NCBI GenBank assembly: GCA_040255525.1
Contig: JBDZVD010000026.1
Span: forward strand, 1 to 64,000
Source of the DNA: Rugosimonospora sp040255525
GTDB taxonomy: Bacteria > Actinomycetota > Actinomycetes > Mycobacteriales > Micromonosporaceae
Length of the DNA stretch: 64,000 bases
Reading direction: 5' to 3'
In this document: one piece after another, positions 1-6,311 of the stretch
How positions within the stretch are numbered: the first letter of the stretch is position 1
How the letters are laid out: each line of letters opens with the position of its first letter
The notes under the pieces: generated by a model
Told to the model about the DNA's origin: nothing
The model's database searches: none
What the model saw: only the letters and a program-made list of their open reading frames with translations
Translations under genes and position numbers: made by a program

Positions 1-623
1 TCGGCCCGCGCGGCCGCGGCGGCTTCGGCCGCGGCCAGCGCCTGTCCCCGGTCCCGCTCGTGCCGGGCGACCGCCGCCATGGCGTCGCGGACCTTCTCGT
101 CGGCCTCCTGGCGGGCCTCGCGGACCTGCCGCTGCGCGCCGGTGACCGCCTCCCCCGCACGCTGCTCGGCCTCGGTGGCGCGTTGCTCGGCACGGTCCCG
201 GTCGGTTTCGGCCTGCCGTTGCAGGTGGGCGGCACGAGTCGCGGCCGCGGTCGCCTCGTCGGCGCGGCGCGCGTCGGCGTCGGCGGCGCGTTCGGCCTCC
301 CCGACCCGGGTCATCGCGCCGGCGGCCAGATCGTCGAGGCCGTCCTGGACCTGTGCGAGCAGCTCGGAGACCGGGTCGGTCACCTCCGCCAGGCGGTCGG
401 CCAGGGCGCGCAGCGCGTCCAGCGGCGCGTCGAGACCGGCGGCGCGCCGGCCGGCCCTCTCCACCGCGGCCATGTCTTTGCAGCTCTTGCCGCCCGGCCA
501 GGTCTGGTCCGGGCAGTACCGGTACTTCGGGCCACGACCCTGGCGGGGTGGCAGGGTGCGGCCGCACTGGCTGTATCCGCACAGCGGCCGGGCTCTGGTC
601 TCGGGCGCGGACTCCACCGTCAC
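1..623 (-). CDS. Cysteine-cluster N-terminus plus long coiled coil (partial, runs off left edge)
   Basis: Reading the minus strand from GTG at 623 gives an open frame to the window edge (207 codons seen; the 3' end lies outside). Residues 15-48 hold four cysteines spaced C-x4-C-x16-C-x10-C (CGYSQC then YRYC and GKSC), which looks like a small zinc-binding module. From about residue 60 onward the protein is Ala/Glu/Arg/Gln-rich with heptad character and almost no Gly or Pro, that is, a long coiled coil. This architecture recalls KfrA-type plasmid proteins and other DNA-binding coiled-coil proteins, but the N-terminus is a Cys cluster rather than their usual helix-turn-helix. It is divergent from a tyrosine recombinase across a 161-base region with two inverted repeats. 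A role in DNA binding, partition or recombination control is inference. Confidence 0.7.
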   Translation of the reverse strand, partial: MTVESAPETRARPLCGYSQCGRTLPPRQGRGPKYRYCPDQTWPGGKSCKDMAAVERAGRRAAGLDAPLDALRALADRLAEVTDPVSELLAQVQDGLDDLAAGAMTRVGEAERAADADARRADEATAAATRAAHLQRQAETDRDRAEQRATEAEQRAGEAVTGAQRQVREARQEADEKVRDAMAAVARHERDRGQALAAAEAAAAARA

Positions 624-660
624 CCCGCCACCGTAATACGACCCCGCGTGTTTCACAATC

Positions 661-680
661 AAATACGACAACACGTATTT
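661..680. promoter_or_regulatory. Inverted repeat, likely operator between divergent genes
   Basis: Perfect 7-base arms AAATACG (661-667) and CGTATTT (674-680) around a 6-base spacer. The element sits in an unusually AT-rich patch between the coiled-coil gene (start 623) and the recombinase (start 785), and a related TAATACGAC sequence occurs at about 634. It is placed to control one or both divergent genes. The binding protein is unknown; autoregulation by the coiled-coil protein is a guess. Confidence 0.5.
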
Positions 681-724
681 CTAATAGCGCGGTAGGCCAC
701 GGCGACTCGATCATACGTACGGAT

Positions 725-744
725 CCGATAGTGTATATTATCGG
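725..744. promoter_or_regulatory. Second inverted repeat upstream of recombinase
   Basis: Perfect 6-base arms CCGATA (725-730) and TATCGG (739-744) with an AT-rich 8-base centre (GTGTATAT) that could itself hold a -10 element for the rightward gene. It lies 41 bases before the recombinase start and 45 bases from the other inverted repeat. This is consistent with a two-site operator region or a recombinase core-like site. Confidence 0.4.
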
Positions 745-784
745 TTGCCTCGATCCGGCACGATCATCGGCAGGAGTGGACGGA

Positions 785-1876
785 ATGGACCGCAACGAAA
801 CGGGCAGCGGCGGCACGGGCGCGGATCGAACGAGCGGCCCCGGAACAGACCTCGTCCGGCCGGCACGACCGCGCCTGACCCCCGGCACCCTCACCGCCGC
901 CGACTACCAGATGTCCGCCGACACCGTCGAGGACATCGTCAACAGCTTCAGCGGAAACACCCACCGGGCCTACGCCACCGACCTCGACCGGTTCCAGGCA
1001 TGGTGCGCCGCCCACGGCCGCTGCCCCCTGCCGACCACCGCACAAAACCTCGCCGAATACACCAAACACCTGGTCAGCCTCGGCCGGGCACCCCGGACCA
1101 TCGAACGCGCCCTGTCCGCCATCCGCACCGAGCACGAGATCCACGGCCTGCCCCGCCCCGACCGCAAACACGCCCACCGGGTCCTGGTGAACTACAAGAA
1201 GGAACGCGGCAAGCGCGGCGTCCGCGACCGCCAGGCCATCGCCGCGACCGCCGCGCTGCTGCGCGACGCGGTCAACGCCTGCGACCCCGACACCCTCGCC
1301 GGACTCCGCGACCGGGCACTGCTGCTGCTCGGGTTCGCCATCTTCGCCCGCCGCTCGGAACTGGCCGCCCTCAACCTCGAAGACATCGAACCCGCCGAGC
1401 GCGGCGTCAAGGTGCTGATCCGCTACTCCAAAACCGACCAGGACGCGATCGGCGAGGTGGTACCGGTGCGCTACGGCAAACCCGCCATGTCACCCGTGCT
1501 CACCCTCCAGAACTGGACCCGCGCCCTGAACAGCCGCGGCGTCACCTCCGGAGCCCTGTTCCGCCCGATCGACCGGAAAGGCAGACTCGCCGGCGAGCCC
1601 GGCTACGCCGGCACCCTGCCACCCGGCTTCCGGCTCAACGACCGCGCCATCTGGACGATCCTGCGCCGCGTCGCGACCCGCGCCGGCTGCCCCGTCGAAC
1701 GCCTCTCACCGCACTCGCTGCGCCGCGGCGCGGCCACCGAGATGTACCGCGCCGGGACCGACCCCCTGAAGATCGCCCGGCGGGGACGGTGGAAGGACGG
1801 CTCCCCGGTCCTCATGCGCTACATCGAGGACGCCGCTCTCTTCGACGGCGACGACCCGATGGAGCAGCTGTTCTGA
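785..1876 (+). CDS. Tyrosine recombinase (phage-integrase family)
   Basis: 363 residues from ATG at 785, chosen because AGGAG lies at 772-776; the frame is open far upstream but without coding character. Residues about 50-150 match the SAM-like N-terminal core-binding domain (an NTHRAYATDLDRF stretch). The C-terminal catalytic domain shows the first Arg in FARRSELAALNLEDI (about 189), the H-x-x-R box in HSLRRGAATEMY (about 311-314), Trp in the second histidine position (GRWKDGS) and the Tyr nucleophile in VLMRYIED (about 344). All key residues seem present, so it should be active in cutting and rejoining DNA at paired sites. No prophage or ICE genes are visible to its right, so it may be a chromosomal or relic recombinase. 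It is divergent from the coiled-coil gene. Confidence 0.9.
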   Translation: MDRNETGSGGTGADRTSGPGTDLVRPARPRLTPGTLTAADYQMSADTVEDIVNSFSGNTHRAYATDLDRFQAWCAAHGRCPLPTTAQNLAEYTKHLVSLGRAPRTIERALSAIRTEHEIHGLPRPDRKHAHRVLVNYKKERGKRGVRDRQAIAATAALLRDAVNACDPDTLAGLRDRALLLLGFAIFARRSELAALNLEDIEPAERGVKVLIRYSKTDQDAIGEVVPVRYGKPAMSPVLTLQNWTRALNSRGVTSGALFRPIDRKGRLAGEPGYAGTLPPGFRLNDRAIWTILRRVATRAGCPVERLSPHSLRRGAATEMYRAGTDPLKIARRGRWKDGSPVLMRYIEDAALFDGDDPMEQLF

Positions 1877-1890
1877 CACCGCTGCGCAGG

Positions 1891-2448
1891 TCAGGTCCGG
1901 TACACCTTCACACTGCCCACCACCGTGTCCAACCGCAGCCGCACCAGCGGCGCGCCCGGATGCTCGCCGGCCGCGTCGTCGACCACCTGCCGGCTGCCCA
2001 CCGTGCTGTGCCCGTCCACCTCGACCCGTAGCCCACGCGGGATCCACACCTTGATCGAGCCCACCACGGTCCGCACCCGCAACTCGACCTCGGGCGCCGC
2101 GACCTCCGCCTTGCGCAGGTTCAGTTTCACCGCGCCGATCACCGCGACCATCTCCGTGTCCCGGTCCAGGCGCCACCGCCCGAAGCGTTTGATCGCCCCG
2201 ATCGGAGTGCGGTGCGACACCGGGCTCCGCGTGCCACCGGTGGCTGGCACGGCCGGTACGGCCGGCAGATCCTGGACCAGTTCGCCCAGCTCGCCCTGCG
2301 TCCGCGCGGCATACGCCCGGCCGGAGCGCTCGCTGAACTCCTCCAGCGTCAGGCGCCCCTCGCCGGCGGCCGCGCCCAGCCGCGCGACGGCCGCCTCCCG
2401 CTCGGCGTCTGACACCCGGATCCGCTGCGCGTCGTCGGTCGCGTCCAT
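1891..2448 (-). CDS. DUF1707 / LiaF-like cell-envelope stress protein
   Basis: The N-terminal part (RVSDAEREAAVARLGAAAGEG onward, residues about 10-60, ending near LVQDLP) matches the DUF1707 domain of actinobacteria. The C-terminal half has repeated TVVGSIKVWIP and TVVGSVKVY motifs as in the LiaF/DUF4097-like beta-solenoid of cell-wall-antibiotic response proteins. No transmembrane helix is evident, so it is probably cytoplasmic or membrane-associated. ATG 2448 gives the usual short N-terminus; an in-frame GTG at 2475 is an alternative, and neither has a strong ribosome binding site. It is convergent with the recombinase (14-base gap) and divergent from the RHH/Clp-N gene. Confidence 0.75.
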   Translation of the reverse strand: MDATDDAQRIRVSDAEREAAVARLGAAAGEGRLTLEEFSERSGRAYAARTQGELGELVQDLPAVPAVPATGGTRSPVSHRTPIGAIKRFGRWRLDRDTEMVAVIGAVKLNLRKAEVAAPEVELRVRTVVGSIKVWIPRGLRVEVDGHSTVGSRQVVDDAAGEHPGAPLVRLRLDTVVGSVKVYRT

Positions 2449-2476
2449 GCCGTGCACGATAGCGAAGGACGACACA

Positions 2477-2516
2477 TAACCCCAACCCTGCTCGACAGTC
2501 TAACCCCAAGCGGGGT
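2477..2516. promoter_or_regulatory. Repeated TAACCCCAA sites and small palindrome (likely RHH operator)
   Basis: TAACCCCAA occurs at 2477-2485 and again at 2501-2509, 24 bases apart. The second copy is part of an inverted repeat, ACCCC (2503-2507) and GGGGT (2512-2516). GTATAT follows directly and may be the -10 of the rightward gene, which begins with a ribbon-helix-helix domain. RHH repressors bind closely spaced short repeats, so autoregulation is plausible. Confidence 0.45.
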
Positions 2517-2557
2517 ATATCTGGGCCCTACCGTCCGGAAGAGGGAAGCGCCGCACC

Positions 2558-3349
2558 ATGCCGAAGATCAACGTGTACCTGCCCGACGACCTCGCCGACG
2601 CCGTCAGACAAGCCGGAATCCCCATCTCCGCCGTCTGCCAACGGGCCCTCGAACAAGCCGTACGCCGCGTCACCGCCATCCGCGAAACCACCCTCGGCGA
2701 CCTCGGCACCGACGACCTCACCCACCGGCTACCGCACTTCACTCCCCGCACCCGCACCGCCCTCACCCTCGCCATCAACCAGGCACGCACCGACGGCACC
2801 GGCAACGCCGGCACCGGACACCTGCTCGACGGCCTGCTCACCGAAGGCAACAACCTCGCCCTGCACGTCCTGCGCGCCCTCGACATCCAACCCGACCAGC
2901 TCAGCCACACCCTCGCCCGGCAACCACGGACCGAACCAGGCACCGAACCAGGCACCACCACCCAGCACTTCACCAGCCCCGCCGCCAACGCCCTCGAACT
3001 CGCCGTCACCGAAGCCACCGCACTCGGCCACAACTACGTCGGCTGCGAACACCTCCTCCTCGGCCTGATCAGCGAAACCGACGGCACCGGCGGCCAGGTC
3101 CTGCGCGCCGCCGGCGCCGAACTGCGGCCCACCCGCCGCGCCGTCGTCGCCGCCCGTGACGGCTACGTCCACCTGCGCGCCCAGACCGGCACCCCACCCC
3201 CCGGCCAGGCCGCCACCACACCAGCCGACACCACAGCCGCGCTCGCCGCCGCCGTACGCCAGCAACTGCAACCCCTCCTCCAGCGCATCGAACGGCTCGA
3301 ACACCACACCGGCATCACCCCCGACGCCGCCCACCATTCGGCGCCGTGA
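2558..3349 (+). CDS. Ribbon-helix-helix protein with two Clp-N domains
   Basis: 263 residues; GAGGGAAG precedes ATG 2558. Residues 1-40 (KINVYLPDDLADAVRQAG, then SAVCQRALEQAVRR) look like an RHH DNA-binding domain of the CcdA/MetJ-Arc type. Two Clp N-terminal repeats follow: about 60-118 (FTPRTRTALTLAINQAR with GTGHLLDGLL) and about 136-195 (FTSPAANALELAVTEA with GCEHLLLGLI). The C-terminus is a short coiled coil. Clp-N domains in ClpA/ClpC bind adaptors or substrates; here there is no AAA+ ATPase, so the protein may be a transcription factor whose stability or activity is set by the Clp machinery, or an adaptor. It is followed by a GTGA-overlapping small frame and an asparaginase homologue. 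Domain assignment is solid; function is inferred. Confidence 0.8.
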   Translation: MPKINVYLPDDLADAVRQAGIPISAVCQRALEQAVRRVTAIRETTLGDLGTDDLTHRLPHFTPRTRTALTLAINQARTDGTGNAGTGHLLDGLLTEGNNLALHVLRALDIQPDQLSHTLARQPRTEPGTEPGTTTQHFTSPAANALELAVTEATALGHNYVGCEHLLLGLISETDGTGGQVLRAAGAELRPTRRAVVAARDGYVHLRAQTGTPPPGQAATTPADTTAALAAAVRQQLQPLLQRIERLEHHTGITPDAAHHSAP

Positions 3350-3477
3350 CCACCACCAGCCCGACCGGCACCCGACGACCGGCCACAGCCCGGCCCCTGC
3401 ACCGCGCCACCGCGGCCATCACCGCACCCCTGCCGCTGGCTCTCCCGCTCCTGCCGCCGCTCACCGAACACCGCTGA
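3346..3477 (+). CDS. 43-residue hypothetical peptide
   Basis: GTG at 3346 overlaps the stop of the RHH/Clp-N gene in a GTGA arrangement, typical of translational coupling. The product is basic at the N-terminus (TGTRRPATARPLHRA) and then hydrophobic with Ala, Leu and Pro (ITAPLPLALPLLPPL). It could be a short membrane-inserting or secreted peptide. No family is recognised, and the coding potential rests on the overlap and operon position only. Confidence 0.35.
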   Translation: MTTTSPTGTRRPATARPLHRATAAITAPLPLALPLLPPLTEHR

Positions 3478-3504
3478 CGGCCACCCACCACACGGAGGAC
3501 ACCC

Positions 3505-4464
3505 GTGCCCCAACGCGTCCTGCTGATCGCGACCAAGGACACCATCGCGTACCAGCCCACCCGCTCCGCCGTCGCATCCGGCACCGACCTACTGGCCGCC
3601 GTCCCCACCCCCCGACGCACCGCCGCCCAGATCACCGTCGAAGACGTCATCGCCGAACCCAGCTGGGACACCTCACCGGCGACCATGCTCAGCCTCGCCC
3701 GCCGCGCCCGCGCCGCCATCCTCGACGACGGGTTCGACGGCGTCGTCATCACCCACGGCATCGACACCCTGGAAGACACCGCCTTCCTCACCGACCTGCT
3801 CGCAGGCCCCGCCGCCACCCGGGGCGCCATCGTGCTGACCTGCGCCACCCGGCACCTCGACGACCCGTTCACCGACGGACCCGCCAACCTCGCCGCGGCC
3901 CTGGCCGCCGCCACCGACCCCGCGCTGCGCCACACCGGCGTCGTGGCCTGCCACGGCGGCGAGCTGCACACCGCCCGCTGGGTACACGCCGCCGACACCA
4001 CCACCGCCACGGCCCTCACCTCGTACCCGTACCCGCCGCTCGGGCGCGTCGTCGACGGGCACGTCCAGTTGCTCGCCGACGCACCGCCCCGGCCACCCGA
4101 GGCACCCGGCGAACCGGAAACCGACGTCGCCCTGATCAAGACCTACCCCGGCATCGAACCGGCCCTACTCACCACCGCCGCCGACACCGGCGCCCGGGGC
4201 ATCGTGCTGGAAGGCACCGGCGAGTCGAACGTGCCGGTCAACCTGTTCGCGACCATCGACGACCTGACCCGGTGGGACATCCCGGTGGTCATCGCGTCCC
4301 GGTGCCATACCCGGGGCGCCACCCCGGCCGGTACCGGACTCGCCGCCCGGCTCGGCGCCATCGGCGCGCGCGGCCTCGCCGCCCCGCAGGCGCGGGCCGC
4401 CCTCATGGTCGCGCTCGGCGGTGGCGGCGTCGAGGCCGTCCGCGACTGGTTCAGCCGGCTCTGA
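3505..4464 (+). CDS. Asparaginase-family protein with altered catalytic motifs
   Basis: 319 residues from GTG 3505 behind GGAGGA at 3494-3499. The overall pattern is that of bacterial asparaginases: the N-terminal motif reads ATKDTIAY (family TGGTI), the second motif VVITHGIDTLEDTA (family HGTDT), and the linker TDGPANLAAAL fits the family DGPxNL. Three usual features differ: Gly-Gly of the first motif is Lys-Asp, the catalytic Thr of HGTDT is Ile, and the Lys expected in the K-T-T region is replaced (ARWVHAADTT). It may therefore be a weak amidase, act on a different substrate, or be a binding protein. Cytoplasmic, no signal peptide. It probably forms a transcription unit with the RHH/Clp-N gene. 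Confidence 0.75.
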   Translation: MPQRVLLIATKDTIAYQPTRSAVASGTDLLAAVPTPRRTAAQITVEDVIAEPSWDTSPATMLSLARRARAAILDDGFDGVVITHGIDTLEDTAFLTDLLAGPAATRGAIVLTCATRHLDDPFTDGPANLAAALAAATDPALRHTGVVACHGGELHTARWVHAADTTTATALTSYPYPPLGRVVDGHVQLLADAPPRPPEAPGEPETDVALIKTYPGIEPALLTTAADTGARGIVLEGTGESNVPVNLFATIDDLTRWDIPVVIASRCHTRGATPAGTGLAARLGAIGARGLAAPQARAALMVALGGGGVEAVRDWFSRL

Positions 4465-4575
4465 CCGGGTTCGGGCCGGCGTCGACCGGCGGCCGGCATG
4501 TGCCACGGAACGGGCACGGCTACGCTGGCCTTCCCGTGCCAGTCCGGTGACGGCAGCGATTGCGAGGCCAGTCCG

Positions 4576-4668
4576 ATGCTCCTCAAGTCCCTGTGCTGCG
4601 TCATGGCCCTGCTCACCGCGATCGGGCTGATCGCCGTCCGCATCCACGGCAGCTCCGGCAGGCGCTGA
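4576..4668 (+). CDS. Possible 30-residue single-helix membrane peptide
   Basis: ATG 4576 with GAGG nine bases upstream opens a frame encoding a basic/hydrophobic peptide (MLLKSLCCVMALLTAIGL then IAVRIHG and a short basic tail). One transmembrane helix is predicted by eye. An in-frame ATG at 4498 could extend it by 26 residues. It lies alone between the asparaginase homologue and the siderophore operon, followed by a hairpin. No family recognised. Confidence 0.3.
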   Translation: MLLKSLCCVMALLTAIGLIAVRIHGSSGRR

Positions 4669-4677
4669 TCCCGAAGT

Positions 4678-4694
4678 CCGCATCTTCGATGCGG
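4678..4694. terminator. Short perfect hairpin
   Basis: CCGCATC (4678-4684), loop TTC, GATGCGG (4688-4694): a 7-base-pair stem just after the stop of the 30-residue frame (4668). It has no T-run, as is common for actinobacterial terminators. It may end transcription coming from the asparaginase side before the siderophore genes. Confidence 0.4.
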
Positions 4695-4735
4695 GGGTCT
4701 GGCGTTCGTTTCGGTGGTGCGCCACTTCCCCTATC

Positions 4736-4754
4736 GCATCCTAGGACGCTAGGT
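4736..4754. promoter_or_regulatory. CCTAGG-type near-palindrome upstream of siderophore operon
   Basis: The minus strand reads AACCTAG, four bases, CTAGGAT; on the plus strand it is GCATCCTAGGAC then GCTAGGTT. It ends 33 bases before the first synthetase ATG, in promoter position. The same GCATCCTAGGAC-N2-TAGG string recurs at 12362, and a perfect relative lies before a TetR gene at 28214. It is not a recognisable IdeR/DmdR iron box. Confidence 0.4.
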
Positions 4755-4787
4755 TTGAGCGGGGAACGGACCCGCCATACTTGGCCA

Positions 4788-6311
4788 ATGACCTTCACGG
4801 CCGCCGCCCGCGCCGCGATCCTCGCCCGGCTGTGGGGCGCGCTGGCCCGGGAGCCCATTGCCGGCGTCGTCGCCCGCGAGCACGACGGATCCACCCTGCG
4901 CGTACGGCTGGCCGGCGGCCGGGCACTGACCGGGCCGGCGGAGGCCGCGCAGCCGTTCGCCGTGGTACCGGCCGGGCTGCGCATCGGCGGGTACGACGAC
5001 CCGGCCGCGCTGGCCGCCGACCTGGTACCGGGCCCGGCCGGCGCGAGGCTGGCCGCGGAACTGGCCGACAGCGTCACCAACCTCGCCCGCTCCCGGGCCG
5101 CCCAACCGGAACCCGACGGGGGTGCGGCCTACCTGACCCGCTGCCCCGACCTGGCCGACCTGGAGCAGTGCGTGGTCGACGGGCACCCGCTGCACCCGCT
5201 GTGCCGCACCCGTACCGGCATGTCCGCCGCCGAGGTGCGCGCGTACGCCCCGGAACACCGGCCGGTGGTGCACCTGCGCGAGTACGCCGTACCCGAGCGG
5301 GCGTGGCTGTCCACCGGCCGGGCACTGCCGCCCCGGCTGCTGGTCCACCCCTGGCAGCACGAGCACGTCCTGCCCGGGTACCCGTGGCTTGCCTCCACCG
5401 GCCGCACCGTGGCGGCCCGGCCGCTGATGTCGCTGCGCACCCTCGCCCCGCTCGACGCCCCGGCGACCCACGTCAAGACCGCCGTCGACGTGCAGCTGAC
5501 CTCCGCGGTCCGGATCGTCTCGCCGGCCGCGGTGCGCAACGGGCCGGTCGTCTCCGCACTGGTCGGCGCGCTCGGCGCGGCGGCCGGGGTGGACGTACTG
5601 CGCGAGCCGGCCGCCGGCGCCGTACTGGTCGACGGCCAGCCCAGCCGCCACCTGGCCATGGTGTGCCGGCAGGCCCCGGCCACCGGGCCGGGCGAGGTGG
5701 TGATGCCGCTGGCCGCGCTGTCCGCGCCGTCGCCGGCCACCGGCCGGGCGCTGGCCACCGAGGCGGTCGACCTCGGCTACGGCGGCGACCCGCAGCCGTT
5801 CGCCGCCGACCTCATCCACCTGCTGTTGCCACCCCTGCTGCGACTGCTGCACTCCGGTGTCGCGCTGGAGGCACACGGGCAGAACACGCTGGTCGTGCTG
5901 CGCACCGGGCGGCCCGCCCGGCTGCACTACCGCGATCTCGGAGGGGTGCGCCTCTCGCCGGCCCGGCTCGCCGCCGCCGGCCTCACCACCGCACCGCTGC
6001 ACGGCGCGCTGGCCACCGACGACCCCGACGAACTGCGCACCAAACTGTTCGCCGCGGTCCTGTCCACCGTGGTCGGCCAGCTCGCCGCGACCCTGAGCCG
6101 GGAGTACGGCACCGATCCGGACACCATCTGGAAACTGGTCGCCGCCACCGCCCGCGACACCTACGCCGACCTGCCCCGCACCGCCGGACCCGACGCCCTG
6201 GCACTGTTCACCGCGGACCTGCCGATGAAGGCCATGACCGCCATGCGGCTGGCCGACGACCCGATCCACGACCTCTGGACCACGATTCCCAATCCCCTGG
6301 CAGGCCGATGA
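4788..6311 (+). CDS. IucA/IucC-family NRPS-independent siderophore synthetase (first)
   Basis: 507 residues from ATG 4788. NIS synthetases adenylate a carboxylate such as citrate and condense it with an amine or hydroxylamine. Family marks seen: GHPLHPLCRTRTGMS (about 128-142), which contacts ATP and citrate; LVHPWQHEHVLP; KTAVDVQLTSAVRIVS followed by RNGPVVSAL; and C-terminal LEAHGQNTLVVL with HYRDLGG, as in the FhuF-like C-terminal region. Length is normal for the family. The next synthetase starts inside its stop codon (ATGA). A CCTAGG-type element precedes it. The substrate cannot be read from sequence; sharing an operon with a decarboxylase suggests a diamine or decarboxylated amino-acid building block. 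Confidence 0.9.
   Translation: MTFTAAARAAILARLWGALAREPIAGVVAREHDGSTLRVRLAGGRALTGPAEAAQPFAVVPAGLRIGGYDDPAALAADLVPGPAGARLAAELADSVTNLARSRAAQPEPDGGAAYLTRCPDLADLEQCVVDGHPLHPLCRTRTGMSAAEVRAYAPEHRPVVHLREYAVPERAWLSTGRALPPRLLVHPWQHEHVLPGYPWLASTGRTVAARPLMSLRTLAPLDAPATHVKTAVDVQLTSAVRIVSPAAVRNGPVVSALVGALGAAAGVDVLREPAAGAVLVDGQPSRHLAMVCRQAPATGPGEVVMPLAALSAPSPATGRALATEAVDLGYGGDPQPFAADLIHLLLPPLLRLLHSGVALEAHGQNTLVVLRTGRPARLHYRDLGGVRLSPARLAAAGLTTAPLHGALATDDPDELRTKLFAAVLSTVVGQLAATLSREYGTDPDTIWKLVAATARDTYADLPRTAGPDALALFTADLPMKAMTAMRLADDPIHDLWTTIPNPLAGR

Noticed and set aside
60..695. Plus-strand frames over the left end
   Set aside because: They are the complement of the coiled-coil gene; their Ala/Arg/Gly/Ser-rich translation is typical of antisense frames in GC-rich DNA.
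785..1876. Prophage or integrative element
   Set aside because: Only the recombinase and coiled-coil gene fit; genes to the right are ordinary chromosomal types, no att direct repeats were found.
4736..4754. IdeR/DmdR iron box for the siderophore operon
   Set aside because: The sequence shares TAGG elements with iron boxes but does not fit the 19-base TTAGGTTAGSCTAACCTAA layout; kept as an unassigned palindrome.
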